Numbered from the stretch's first letter, positions 25,756 to 37,179 are shown. The stretch is 64,000 bases of DNA from Paramecium sonneborni (GCA_905182985.1 CAJJDN010000122.1:215535-279534); one strand, 5' to 3'. Numbers and translations are program-made. Notes: generated from the letters alone by a model not told the origin.

Positions 25756-26334
25756 TCAAAATATTTCGTCTGATTTCTCGCTTTAGTCCCATTTAGCTAG
25801 AGTAATCGATTGTTTGTACTAAACTTTATTATAATTATAAGAATGTGATTCATTAATTGATTTTTGTCTTCGCTACGGTACCTGCGTATAATCTAACTTA
25901 ATCTTTTCCTTTTGAAAACGATCATACAATAAACATTTTTCGATTTGTAATCCTCTCGTATCTCTGATTTCAATAGTTTTTTAGTGTTTTTTAGAGTGTC
26001 TCATCATAGGTGTTGCTGATTAGGTTCTTGATGTTTGAATGCGAGATTCAGTTCTCTTAGAATTGAGTATTGATGGACTCTTTTGTTGTGGTGCTTCTTT
26101 AATTTACAAATATGTTGTGATTGTTTAAACTTTTTTAGGCATAAATGTTTCTTCCAAAATTTTTTATTTGTTATCAATACTTTATTATATTTTAGAAACT
26201 TATCTCGAAAGTTATTAACTTAATCGGCGTGTTTAAATTTATTTTAATGGTTATTATTCGAATTCGAATGGTTAAAAAATAAATTGTTTTCCACTAGGAG
26301 TCCAAATATCATGAAAACTATTCCAAAGAGACAT
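25756..26334 (-). CDS. Basic hypothetical protein (192 aa)
   Basis: ATG 26332-26334 to TGA 25756-25758, 193 codons, no intron. The N-terminus (MSLWNSFHDIWTPSGKQFIF) is followed by a Gln/Ser/Arg/Lys-rich, probably disordered chain (SILNSKRTESRIQTSRTQSA) and a short helix (EIRDTRGLQIEKCLLYDRF). Codon use includes Arg CGN codons, rather unlike AT-only sequence, which supports coding. Ser/Thr next to Arg suggests phosphorylation sites. No family recognised. Divergent to the TMEM147 homologue with 99 bp between starts. Confidence 0.7.
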
Positions 26335-26433
26335 TCGATTTTATTTAAAATGTTTACGTTCTTTATTTGTGTTTTCAGGAACTTGTAAAGTGACTAATTT
26401 AGTAATCTTTAAATCAAATAATTATTACATTTA

Positions 26434-27081
26434 ATGGCATTCTCACATTTGATAAATTGTCTTTTGTTAGCATTTGGACCATTTTTTGTTGTATACAAAG
26501 CAAGATCACTGTAAAATAAGTTTATTTATAATAGTGCTGAATAAGGAGCATATAAAACTGTATTGATTAGCATTTTAGGATGTTTGTTGACATAATTTTG
26601 TAAATTGTTTCTGTTGGCCTCTTTGTCTGTAATTACTGAATAATTTATTCATGTAAGGGATGCAAATAAAATTGTAGATAAAATTACTCTTTGATTTGAT
26701 CGATTGTTATGGAATAATTTTAGTATCGAAATAAAAGACAAATATTGATGATAAATTAAGCAGAGTATTTGCAATAGCTATAGGATGGGGATTGATGGAT
26801 TGTGTAATGAAACACCTTTTTACATTTATTCCAAATGCTACAAGTGACGAGTTTACATGGACATTCATATTGAGAGGAATTACAGCAAATTTAGAGTTTG
26901 TATAAAAATGATTTTAAATAAGTTTGAAACTTTATTCTTGGTTGGACTCTTACAATCAAAAAACAAAATTAGTTATGGTTTGATATTGTTAAAGGTTCTA
27001 GTGCTACCAAACTTTCAAGATATTATCACCAGAGGGGGATTGTCTTCAGTATACATGCTTGTGTCTAGATTTATTATATGA
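26434..27081 (+). CDS. TMEM147 homologue, ER membrane protein (199 aa)
   Basis: ATG 26434 to TGA 27079, introns at 26653-26677 (25 nt) and 26900-26922 (23 nt); 200 codons. The start MAFSHLINCLLLAFGPFFVV matches the N-terminal helix of TMEM147. Further matches include SRVFAIAIGWGLMDCVMKH, the equivalent of the conserved W...E/D...R helix, and TSDEFTWTFILRGITANLEF. Six or seven hydrophobic helices are present and the length is close to animal TMEM147 (about 224 aa). TMEM147 is a subunit, with nicalin and NOMO, of an ER complex that works beside the Sec61 translocon on multipass proteins. Sec61 gamma is also in this window (44982-45232), though not adjacent. Tandem with the next gene, 30 bp between. 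Confidence 0.85.
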
Positions 27082-27111
27082 GTATTTTTACAATTTACAA
27101 ACATTTTATAA

Positions 27112-28557
27112 ATGCTACAAGAATGCAAATCAGAATTGGCATCATGTAAGGCAAAACTGATATCTTTGAGTATAAAGGACATGTCAAAACTATTACCTAT
27201 GTGTAAGACAAGTACAAGTAAAAACGATGTTTTTATTTTGAATGACATGATTGAAAAATTTGATTTTGATGAGGAGAAGGAAAGGGTATTTTGTTAAAGT
27301 AATTCTTTAAGGATAATACAAAGACTAGTTTGAGATTGTTGAGAAATGATGTACAAAGATATATAAAAGAATTGAAAGGGTTCACTAACAGTCATGAGTA
27401 CTATTAAAAAATTGAAAGCATGGCAAATAATATTACCAATGCGTATATATTTATATTGATCTATACATAGAATTACAGATTATAAATCTAAAATGTCATA
27501 TTAATTTGATGATCTAGCATAATAAGAGGAGGAATTAAATGATGAATTGAAAATGATTGAATAAAAAATGGACAATTATGATATTGTTTAAAAGTAACCA
27601 ATAATCAAGAGAAAACCTATGTAAAATAATGAAGAGACAACAAGTGAGTTAGGATTAATCAAATAAAAAGTTGATTTAATTGATGAAAAAATAGATTAAA
27701 TTAAACTATTAGAACCAGAAGATCATAGAGAATTTTTAAGAGTAAGAACTAAACATAGAGGTAAAGTGTCTTAGAATTTCATTAATGATTGTCTCAAAGC
27801 TATTCCCTTTATTACAGAAGATTAATTAATGGAACAAATAGACAATTACAATTTGTTACAATAGTTAGAAGATGAAAAGAAAGAACTACTTGCAGAGTAT
27901 AAGAAAAAAAAAGAAGAAAATAAATAAATATAATTATAATAAGAATAATTATAACAAGAAATTGAAAAATAAAAATAAGTTAAAAAGCCTTTAGTTCCTA
28001 AAGAAGAAAGAGATAAATAGAAAGAAGAGATAAAGCAATGGAAAATTAAGAGAGTTACATAAAAAGCAATTGATGAAATTGAGTATGAGACTTAAAAAGA
28101 TATTGAAAAATAAAAGTCTGAAATTATTAAGAAAGAAAGAGAAGAGAAAAAATAATAAGTTTAATATTATAGAGAATAAAAAATGATTGAAAAATAGAGA
28201 GAATAAGAATTAAAATAAGTTGAAACTATGTCTAGAAGATATGTTAGTTAAGAAGCAAAAGAAAGAATTAAAATGAAAGAAAATTAATTACTGGAAAAAA
28301 AGAAGAGTATTCTTGAATAAAAGTAAAAGAAGTAATTTGATTAAGAAATGAAACAATAAACAAGAGAAGAGGATAAATATATAAAATTTGCATATGTTGA
28401 ATCAAAATTGAATGAAACTACTAAGGCAGCAGAATTATAAAAGAGATAGAAATTTGATCCTAAAATAGATCAAGGGAAATATGCAGATACATTTGGAGGG
28501 AATTTATTAGGAGCTGGAAGAAGAGCAATTCCTGGATGGAGATAAAATTTAGGTTGA
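27112..28557 (+). CDS. Coiled-coil protein, CCDC112/CCDC148-like (463 aa)
   Basis: ATG 27112 is the first Met after the upstream stop, which is in the same frame; TGA at 28555. Introns at 27286-27311 (26 nt) and 27443-27470 (28 nt); 464 codons. Almost the whole chain from residue 110 is charged coiled coil rich in E, K and Q with long uninterrupted helices (EEELNDELKMIEQKMDNYDI, KKEREEKKQQVQYYREQKMI). The conserved block EFLRVRTKHRGKVSQNFIND and the FDPKIDQGKYADTFGGNLLG tail resemble the CCDC112/148 family, which in animals is tied to centriolar satellites and cilia. The assignment is from overall pattern, so a different basal-body coiled-coil family is possible. Confidence 0.65.
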
Positions 28558-28589
28558 ATGATCCTATTTATGATATTGATTTTGTTTTA

Positions 28590-29791
28590 TCAATTTAGTT
28601 ATATTTCTGCAATTGATTTTCTTAATTCTTAACTTAAACCTGAATTGAATATAATGAGTATTTAATTGACAGTTTCAACTTATCCAACTCTATATGATTA
28701 AATAAAATGAATTACCTGCTATCAAAAATAGCTCTTAGATTTTTTTCTTCATCCTAACAAGTTTTGATCCAATCATTAAGTTCTTTAGTTTTAATAGATG
28801 CAATTTATTTATTAGTGTTAACATCATTTGTGAGTTCAACAATATCTTATTATAAATGTAAAACTTAAGCTTTCAATTAAGCTACAGAAGCAGCTAAAGT
28901 TTAATTAGCTAAGAGTAATATTTCTCTATTAGAATAATATTAATATGATACCTTTATCTAATGAATTCAAGTTCTCTTGCATCATCAACTAACAATTCTT
29001 ATTTTTATAATTCAAATATAGAATCAATTAATCCTTAGATTGTAGCAACAAGTCTTTCTACTTATTCAGGTGTTTTAGCTTAGATTGATGCTTTTAATAA
29101 TAATTCAACCATGATTCCATAACCTCTAGGTGTTGGATGTGCTTCCTCTAATAATAATTAATTATTTGATATTTACTAAATTTGAGATAATGTTCATTTG
29201 AATTGACTTATAAGAAACTAACAGAACCTAATCCAGAAACAATTGATTTTGCTTCTCCTAAAGCTGCAACATAATTTGTTAATTCATTTCTTCTTTCTTA
29301 ATATTCTTATTTTTATTCTTCCCTTGTTGCTGTAAGAAGTGCAAGCTTATCATTATTTCTTTACTCTTCTGAATCCTTTACTAATGCTTATTCTTATTTA
29401 CTTATTAATTCTTCATTAATTAATGGTACTATAGGATATGAATCAAATCATACATTTTCTTTCATCATCTGCTCTTTTAGCATTTGCTCTATCTATAGCA
29501 TTTTAAGCATCATCTTATCTTGTTTGACATTATGCTTATCTATTTCTTAAATTAGCTTAAATAGCTCCTTTTTCCTATTCTGCTGAATTCAATATTTCAT
29601 TCAATGATTGAACTACAGAATCTACTGCTGATCCATTTGATAACTCCAATTACACTGTTTACAATATTGTTCTCCCAAAATCTGTTTTAGGTAACTAACT
29701 ATTAAATAGATTGTACTGTATTAAAGAGGTCTATGGCTTCAGTTGCTGATGATACTACTATCACAACACAGAGAAAGGCAATAATCTTCAT
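28590..29791 (-). CDS. Trichocyst matrix protein (354 aa)
   Basis: ATG 29789-29791 to TGA 28590-28592 with five introns of 28, 25, 32, 26 and 26 nt (first at 29672-29699), giving 355 codons. It starts with a signal peptide (MKIIAFLCVVIVVSSA), followed by alpha-helical coiled-coil blocks rich in A, Q, L, N (NRQAQCQTRQDDAQNAIDRA, TLAASVAQLKAQVLHLQQD). This is the plan of trichocyst matrix proteins: secretory precursors cut into two mature chains that crystallise in the dense-core secretory granule and expand on discharge. The Gly/Pro-containing break between the two coiled halves (GLGSVSF...HPTPRGYGIM) is where the family has its cleavage region. The 32-nt and 28-nt introns are long for this window. 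Confidence 0.9.
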
Positions 29792-29874
29792 TTAATTTAT
29801 TAATCTCCATAGAAAACGAATTTTTGTATTTTCATCAAAATTTTTATATTATTAAATTGAATTCATTAATTATA

Positions 29875-30629
29875 TCAAGGAGTACCTTCTTTCACAATTT
29901 ATTATTATATTAACCTTATAGATTTATATTCCTCCATAAATGTTGGATTTATTGTACTTGAATAAGATTTTGATTTTGCTGAGTTATGTTGTTCAAATAC
30001 TTACTAAAATACCCATTTAAAACTTGACACCTATTCAATTTACTAAAAGGAAGTACATCTATAAGAATCAAATTCTTACATTCAATGTTATACATATTTT
30101 TGTTACTGAATCAGACTTCTATTCAGAAATAAATAATTTTATAGCCATTATCATTATTGTTGCTGATGTTGTATGATCTTTTGATTAAAACACAGGAAAT
30201 GCTATTGATCTCATCTATCTAGCATTTGCCTAAATTTTTATCATTTTTACCATTTTCAAACTATTTTGAATTGTTTCATATATCAATTATCTTTCTTCAT
30301 CCTACTGATCTTAAAAACTCATCTCATTATTCTCTTGAACAACAGCCAATATATAATTTTTTTTGTTCTCTATACTTATTTATTTTCTATTTACTCTTTG
30401 TAGATCCTACAAAAATACAGTTTCCATTTCTCGGTATAAATGTAGGCTTATCATTCTAAGGAACATTTGAAAATTGTTAATCAGTTGGCCAAACTATACA
30501 ATCCACTGATTCATTCTCTATATTTCCAGCTGTTAAAAGGACTTCACATCCATTAAACTTCTATTCGCATAATAATTGAGACATTGTTGATTACATACCA
30601 CTCTTGGTATAACAAAAATTATTTCCCAT
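29875..30629 (-). CDS. Macro-domain protein with N-myristoylation motif (229 aa)
   Basis: ATG 30627-30629 to TGA 29875-29877, three introns of 25, 21 and 19 nt; 230 codons. After MGNNFCY comes a macro fold: FNGCEVLLTAGNIENESVDC aligns with the G-D/N-I-T...DAIV strand of ADP-ribose-binding macro domains, and LKMANARQMRSIAFPV aligns with the A...SIAFP strand. The usual Asn of the NAAN site is replaced (IVWPTDQQF), and the glycine-rich diphosphate loop (GxGxxG) is not visible, so ligand binding may be altered or lost. Met-Gly-Asn-Asn-Phe-Cys is a good N-myristoylation plus palmitoylation start, suggesting membrane attachment. The 19-nt intron is very short, so the C-terminal third is the less certain part. 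The tail is Ser/Lys-rich. Confidence 0.7.
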
Positions 30630-32369
30630 TATAGTTTTATATATTATTAAACTATAATAAATTATTTATTTATATTAATCATCATACATAAATACTCCAA
30701 ATCTTATAGATACATCTCTCTCATTATCCTACCATTACATTTAATAATATCAAATCATCTCTCCACTTTCTTTTCATTACTTTATTTTATAAGTTCTAAA
30801 TAATCTACACAATCATTTTTTTAATTATATTATTCATAATCAATATAAAATAAAGATCTTTTTAATTTAAATTAAGATAAGTAAATTTACGATGATTTTT
30901 ATTTAAATTATTATAAATTTTAAAATTTTAAGTTTTCTATTTATTTTTCAAAATATTTTTTTATGTTAGATAAAATACCATCAATAAGATTTTTTTCCAA
31001 ATTATTATTTTTGATAATGTGACATTTCCTTAATCATTCCAATCTAAATAATTAAATATTCACACTTCTCTCTTTAGATTGTAAAATATTCCTAAATTCA
31101 AATTCAATGTAGATTAAGATATTATTAAGTAATTTTACATGGTTAAAAAAGTAGTTTTTTGCATGTTTAATAGGAAAATAAACCATTCTTAATTAGATAT
31201 AATCTAAGTAACCGCATTTTTTTATTCGAATTAATTTTATCAATAAAATAAGAGGATCTGTTGAAATTAAAATATTAAACTCATTCTTGAATCCTTTAGT
31301 AATAAACTGAACATAAAAAATTATTATTTTCAAAAGGTACAAATAAAAGATTTTTTTTAATCCAAAATAAAACTTCTATTTATTTAACATTTAGTTGTTC
31401 AATTGTTATTACAAAAATATTTTATTTTGTGATCGCATCACTCTTTCAGAACTTAATTAAATAAGGTTTGCTTAACTGTTTGAAATTTGAATGGTCTACA
31501 ACTCGTCTAGTATTATTTAATTTTAATCAGTTTGATATTTGATGAGGGTCTAGAGTTAACTATAATTCAATTTATAAAATTTTTGATTTAACAAAACTTA
31601 AGAGATATAATCATGTTTTAAGTTTGCATCCAATTTTTTAAATAAAAACTTAAAATTCAGATTATATTTTAAAAATTATGTATTAGAAAAATGAGGATTA
31701 TCTTTAACGCTTTTAAAAAAAATGTAAAGTAAATAATAGAAAATCGAATATTTTAAGTGACAGAATGTTGAAGTATTTTTTTTTATTATTAGTTTCATTT
31801 TTTAAAGTTTATTTTAAATAATGAATTTTTCTTTTTCTGTATGGAAAATTTAAAAACATTGTTGTCTTTAGCTTGCTATTTTATTTATTCATCTTCATAA
31901 TAGAATATTATAATTAATTTATTTTTAGGTATTTTTAAATTTTGATAGAGAGATTATTATAATAATGTAATATTTATATGTTTTATTATATCATATCTCG
32001 AATAAAATGTATTCTAATTGATTTTGGTTATTGAATTTCTTGGCATATTTAGATGTCTATTGGATTTTTAAAAAGATAAATTATTTTCTTTTAGAGAACA
32101 AAACATTTCATCAAATTAGATTCAAAAAGGTAAAATATTTGATATAAATAATTTAATATACTTTTCTAGATGAAATTCATAATGTTTTGCAAGTTAATTG
32201 GAATACATTTTGAGTCTCTAGAGTATATGAGGTAACAGGATTATGATCTGGAGGTAAGAATTGGATTAGAACTTGAATGTTCATATTGATTAACCCCCTC
32301 CTACATATACCTGATTGCCAAGACTTATTCTATTATAAGCTCACTTTTTACATTCTATTATTTTTAGGA
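30630..32369. other. Gene-poor AT-rich region, about 1.7 kb
   Basis: The longest stretch without a clear gene. A minus frame is open for about 255 codons (31034-31800) but its first ATG is internal and its composition is that of random AT-rich DNA. Plus-strand pieces near 31060-31260 (IPKFKFNVDQDIIKQFYMVK) also look partly coding. At 32170-32300 a plus frame (MKFIMFCKLIGIHFESLEYM) may be a leader exon of the SWI3 gene. A decayed gene is possible. No RNA gene seen. Confidence 0.4.
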
Positions 32370-33804
32370 ATGTTTAACAGAAGACCTGAAAGCAGAAATT
32401 CACAAATTACAATTTTACTCCAAAAAGTGTCAACTGGTTATGAAGTACTAGAGGTGTAAACAGAACAGCGAAAGTTGATACCAAAGCCTTAAACATAGTC
32501 AATTCCACCACCTATTAAAAAAGAAAACACTACAACAAACATTACTTAAGAAGCAACACAAAGCAAGGTAATAATTGGACTTCAACCATTTAGAAGGATT
32601 GGTTTTTATAGAATTGGGAAGCTATCATTCCAGCTCCAGCACGTTGGTTTTAGATTGATTCCATTCATTAAATTGAAAAGGATTCCCTCCCAGAATTTTT
32701 CCATTAACACTTCCATAATGATATTTCCTATTATAAGGGCAACTATAAGACTCCACTTACTTATCTTAAAATAAGAAATGCAATCTTATAAAAATGGATT
32801 AGCACTCAAACAAAATATCTTAAATTTACTGATTGTCTCAATTTTATTAGTGGAGATGCTTCATCTCTACTTAGAGTCTATACCTTTTTAGAACATTGGG
32901 GATTAATCAATTTCTAATACAATCCAAATAATCTTCCAAATTAAGGATAAGTTTATCAACAAAATGGTACATTCTTAGAAAGAGTTAAACTTAATTTTTA
33001 AAGCAATCAAATCAATTTTCATAGTGATCCTCATTATGAGTAAAAAATACATTTTATTAATATAGATGTCATATTTGTGATAAAAGAGCTTATCCATTCC
33101 ATCAATAAAAAAAAGAAAATTTAGCATCATTTTAATTACAACCATTATTGTTATGCAATAATTGTTTTATTGATAAAAAATATCCTAAATTCTTAAAAAA
33201 TGAAGATTTCTGTAAATGTTTACCTTACCATTCTTAGAATAATTTCAATAAACTTAAAAATATGCACCATGGACTCAAGATGAGATATATAGATTATTAG
33301 AATTAGTATATAAGCATAAAGAAAAATGGAATGAAATTGCTAAATACTTTGCTAAACGATCATTGATTGAAATTGTTAAAATGTATCTACAACTTCCATA
33401 TTCCAATATCTTTCCATCATTAGATAAAGAATCCTCTATTCCAAAGAAACCATAAAAAGTAAAACTATTTTTAGAAATTGTAGGAACTTATTACATTTCA
33501 TAATGATGTAAGTAATCCAATACAATTGGGAGTTGCTTGTTTCAAGTCACAATTAGATAAATTAAAATTGCCCAATATAGAAGTTACTTAAACTTAAGAA
33601 CCTGAAAAAATGGATGAAAACTTAAAGCAAATGATATCAGTTTAAATGGAAAAAATAGAAGAACAATTATTATATCTTGAAACTTATGAGTAATTAATCA
33701 ATCAAGAAAAATAATGTGTTTAAACTATACAAAAAAAGAATCTATAGATGCAAGTTTAGGTGTAGACTAATAATATTGTAAGTGACAATATGATGTTTTT
33801 ATGA
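32370..33804 (+). CDS. SWI3/Moira-type chromatin remodelling subunit (443 aa)
   Basis: ATG 32370 to TGA 33802 with four introns (32568-32593, 26 nt; two more of 26 nt; one of 25 nt), 444 codons. Domains in order: a Gln/Pro/Lys-rich start; a SWIRM domain (IPAPARWFQIDSIHQIEKDS ... LLRVYTFLEHWGLINFQYNP); a ZZ-type zinc finger (CHICDKRAYP ... CNNCFIDKKYP); a SANT domain (APWTQDEIYRLLELVYKHKE, then WNEIAKYF); and a C-terminal Gln/Glu helix. SWIRM-ZZ-SANT is the order in SWI3D/RSC8-like core subunits of SWI/SNF complexes, which scaffold nucleosome remodelling. An overlapping frame at 32366-32470 also looks coding, so the very N-terminus may differ. Confidence 0.92.
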
Positions 33805-34248
33805 AAACAACAAATTTATAAAAAGCGTAATCATTTGTTTTAAATATCCATTCTAATTGTTTATAAATCTTTTAAAATTTCAATTTTTATGCCAAAATTC
33901 ATTATTAATCATAGTCTCTAAACATTTTCCTATTTCATCTGATAATTAAAATCATCAAAAATGTTATTTATTTTTTAAATACAATTTTATCCTTCATTAT
34001 CTTATTGATAATCCTGATATTTCAATTAAAAAAATAGAAGAAAAATTTCAGACTTCATTTTTAATTTCTGAATTCTTTGTCTTTCATTAACATAGAATCA
34101 GCTAATTTTTACATGTTAATTGAATTTTGATAACATTACTCTTCTTTTTCTTAAATAAGTTATTTGATTAAATTAGTTTGATTGTTTATGAATTCTCCTA
34201 TGTTTGGATGTTAATGAAAAATTATAAATAATAGTATTTAAATCAAAT
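33805..34248. other. Short convergent region with unassigned minus ORFs
   Basis: Between convergent stops. Minus-strand fragments such as FQLKYQDYQQDNEGQNCIQK and LSDEIGKCLETMINNEFW look coding but sit in different frames, without a start or introns I could define. Possibly a small gene of about 100 codons. Confidence 0.3.
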
Positions 34249-34677
34249 TCATAATATAACTTTGTATTGTCTACATGTGTATTCGATTGGATATTTTTGT
34301 TGTTTTAGTGCACATCTTTTGCTACTCTTAATTTTTCTTTTAAAATTTCTAACAGCTTATGATTCTTAGGTTTGTAATGCTTTTGATAATTTCTGAAAAT
34401 TACTCGAAAATATATAAGGTGATCTTTATGTTGCTGATGTAGGTCTTGAAAAAGTATATTTACGTGTTGGTGATTGGCGTAATTTGTCAACAACGAGATA
34501 AGAGAGATCACTATATTTTGTAGTCTAATGTATTGATTAATCAAAAGATTGATTCATTCTCCTTTTATAGTTTGCATAATGATAAGTATCAGATGTTTGA
34601 TAAAGAATACGATTTCTTATGAATCGTTATATTTTTGGATCATTATCTAGATGTTGTTTAATGTAAATATAATCCAT
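34249..34677 (-). CDS. Small basic hypothetical protein (142 aa)
   Basis: ATG 34675-34677 to TGA 34249-34251, 143 codons without intron. Strongly basic and rich in Ser, Gln, Tyr (start MDYIYIKQHLDNDPKIQRFI; later RQSPTRKYTFSRPTSATQRS and RNFKRKIKSSKRCALKQQKY). An uninterrupted frame with many TAA/TAG Gln codons supports translation. The standard code would show only a different frame here. No domain recognised; the repeated S/T-P and R-x-S sites would fit a cytoskeletal or ciliary protein, which is only a guess. Confidence 0.6.
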
Positions 34678-34915
34678 AATATATAATATTTTTTTCATTT
34701 GTAAGGTCAATTTTATTTGATAAATCAATAAGTATATATAACATTATATAATAATACGAATGATTATAAATAATATCGAATTATATTGAATATTGTTATT
34801 ATATATTTATTATAATTTGCATTATTAATTACTTTTTAACATAGTTCCAATATCTAAAAAGTAAATTATTTAAAAAAAAGAACATTATGTTAATGTTTCC
34901 TTTCCTATCTTAATA

Positions 34916-35950
34916 ATGATATCATAAGCATGTACAAATACTGCAAATACAGGATGGAGTAACAATTACTAAAAAATGGTAATAACAACTGTTAATTCCA
35001 TAACAGATGTGGATCTCACAACAGTATGTCCAAAAATTGATCCAGATAAAGTTCCAGGTTTGACTCCCTATTAATATCTAAGTTCTAGTAGCTGTCTGGG
35101 ATATTTAGGTCCATTAGGTCCTTATGGACCATTATCATAATTAGGACCTTTGTCTAATCCTTTTTGGTACTCATCAAATTTTTTTGGGCAAATCTAATTG
35201 CCTACTGATTTAGAACAGTTAATACAATGGAGTTTATATTAATATGGAGATCCAATGTCCAAAGATGGTCCATTAGGTTATAAAGGTCCTTTGGCTACTA
35301 CATAATATTATGGATAATAAGATCCAGGTAAAACACTTTTTGAAACTAATGACTTTGCTGTTTAATTAAGAGCTTTTGGATTATGGTCTGCTCTAGGCCC
35401 TATTGGACCATTAGGACCTTTAGGACCACTAGGACCCTTAGGACCTATTGGAGCTCATGGATATAATGTTGATATTAATGGAAATTATATTAATGGATCT
35501 AATATTGTAAAAACTATTACCATAGATTATGATGGTAGTAGTACTAGAACTTATCCTTTGTATGAATATTATCAAAGCAGTTATGCTAAGACTATTTTGC
35601 TTGATACTTCATTTTTAACTGAAAGTGATGTTTGTTAAGGTGATGATGCTTATTATATTGGTTCTCAACCTTTTAATTAGATTGTTACTTTTGTTTTAAC
35701 TCCTCTTATAGCTTTAGACTCTTATTCTTTAATTTTATAAGATTAATCTGGTAGAGTAATTGCTTAATCAAATGCTAACAATTACATCCAAACAATTTAA
35801 TTGACTGTTAAAATGAATAGTAAATTAACTATAATAGTTCATCCAACTTATCTATCTACAACTATTGGATCATACAGATTATTCGTAACTGGATCAACAT
35901 AATATATTACTCAATACAATATATCTGGAAATCAAATTATATCCAAATGA
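34916..35950 (+). CDS. GPLGP-repeat protein, probably secreted (344 aa)
   Basis: ATG 34916 to TGA 35948, 345 codons with no intron. The N-terminus is ISQACTNTANTGWS; the hydrophobic part expected of a signal peptide is in frame just upstream (about 34890-34915), so a first exon may be missing. It carries scattered GPLGPYGPLSQLGPL and KDGPLGYKGPL blocks and a compact run of six GPL/GPI units at 35396-35450. The C-terminal 200 residues are beta-rich with few charges (YPLYEYYQSSYAKTILLDTS, GSYRLFVTGSTQYITQYNIS), ending like bacterial pre-peptidase C-type domains. The Gly-Pro-Leu periodicity is collagen-like in step (3) but short. A cell-surface or granule coat role is plausible. Convergent with phosphatase inhibitor-2, 24 bp between stops. 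Confidence 0.7.
35396..35450 (+). repeat. Gly-Pro-Leu/Ile 9-bp tandem repeat
   Basis: Six consecutive 9-bp units encoding GPI-GPL-GPL-GPL-GPL-GPI. The third positions vary between units, so the repeat is kept at protein level rather than by recent slippage. Confidence 0.85.
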
Positions 35951-35974
35951 TTTTTATATTAAATTTTATATAAT

Positions 35975-36517
35975 TCATTAATCCTCAAACTATTTTTTAT
36001 GCATAGCATCCTTTATTACATTCTTCTCATTATAGTGTTATTTTCTTTTTTTAACAAATTCTTCATGTTTTTTTCTCTTTTCTTCTTCTTCTGATGAATC
36101 TTCATCCATATTTTTTCTCTCTCTCTCTAAATCTTCTTTTAATCTTTAATTCAATTCTTCAATATCCAGTTTCTTTTTTTGTTACTACTTTTTAAGAGCT
36201 GGAATTTACTTGCTGCAATTTTTATTTATTCAATTGTGCTTATATTAAATCTTGCTCTATTTCATCTTCCATTTCAATTTTATCTTCCTATTGATTTTGC
36301 TATATTATATCATCTTCATATGGTGTTTTAGGTTCATCTATTTTAGTTTTATTTCCTCTCTCTAAATCTTATTATCTAATTAAAGTAATATATTTCTTTA
36401 CTATAATGTATGTTCATCCCAATGTAATTCTTTCTTCCTACAATAAAATTCATTTCATTACATATCTATATCATGTTGTGAATTCTTTTTCAAAATTCCT
36501 TTTGATGATTATTTCAT
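35975..36517 (-). CDS. Protein phosphatase inhibitor-2 homologue (156 aa), assembly copy 1
   Basis: ATG 36515-36517 to TGA 35975-35977 with introns of 24, 26 and 22 nt; 157 codons. It has all three hallmarks of inhibitor-2, the regulator of protein phosphatase 1: SKGILKKNS (KGILK motif), TKIDEPKTPYEDD (the KIDEPxTPY motif, whose Thr is the GSK3-type site), and KRKQHYNEKNVIKDAMHKK (HYNE inhibitory helix). The middle is acidic and Ser-rich. Identical to the gene at 37234-37776; only one is likely to exist in the genome. Confidence 0.9.
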
Positions 36518-36734
36518 TTTCAAGATATTAATATAAATTATAAAAATAATTAATCATAATAACACATCCAAACTATTTTCTTAAACATATTATCATTACA
36601 CCAAAACAATTAAAATAAAATAAAAGAGATTTATAATGTTTATACATTTATTTTAATTTTATTAAGTCAATAAATTTTATGATTATTATATATTAATTTA
36701 AACAAAATGAAAGTTTTAAGTAATTTCATGAAGT

Positions 36735-37106
36735 TCATCTTGTTATTTGTTTGATAATTGAATCATTTTAACCAATTTTTTTATTTTTCTAATAGATTTT
36801 AATTTATTATAAAATGGGACCTATGTAGCAATGTTTTAATTATCTTTTTGGAGAGAATTAAGCTTTTTTGATAAAATTACCTTATAAGTAATGTTATTTT
36901 TAGGATATAGCATTACCATGATTAATAATAACAGAGTTTTTAATATAACTTTGAAAAATTCTATGTTTTTTAGGTGAGACTGATTGATGAGACTTGGGAT
37001 AATAATGAGTTTATGAAGTGTTAACATAATTGAGTGATTCACTTAATAGTTTGAGATAATTAGTAGGTGTATTGGAGATAGAGTATTCTTCCCAACCCTA
37101 TAAATG
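36735..37106 (-). pseudogene. Truncated copy of the small gene at 37994-38383 (assembly)
   Basis: Contains the stop (TGA 36735-36737) and 124 codons of the 129-aa protein but is cut by the N gap before its start. Identical to the intact copy over the shared length. Confidence 0.9.
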
Positions 37107-37179
37107 NNNNNNNNNNNNNNNNNNNNNNNNNNNNNNNNNNNNNNNNNNNNNNNNNNNNNNNNNNNNNNNNNNNNNNNNN
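37107..37179. other. 73-N assembly gap
   Basis: Run of undetermined bases between two identical flanks, so the gap length is probably not real. Confidence 0.99.

Larger units (their letters stand above)
35921..37106. repeat. Exact 1186-bp duplicate, copy 1
   Basis: Repeated at 37180-38365 with an offset of 1259. It begins inside the last codons of the GPLGP gene and ends inside the small gene at 37994-38383, cutting that gene off. The two copies flank a 73-N gap, so this is very probably the same locus assembled twice. Confidence 0.95.

Noticed and set aside
27015..27248. 77-aa minus ORF
   Set aside because: Antisense to the TMEM147 and CCDC112-like genes.
31034..31800. 255-codon minus-strand open frame
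   Set aside because: No ATG near its head, random-like AT composition, and overlapping coding-like pieces on the plus strand. Kept only as a note in the gene-poor region.
34305..34544. 79-aa standard-code minus ORF
   Set aside because: Wrong frame of the 142-aa gene at 34249-34677, which reads through with the ciliate code.
36836..37042. 68-aa minus ORF, repeated at 38095-38301
   Set aside because: A shadow in another frame of the 129-aa gene at 37994-38383 and its assembly copy.
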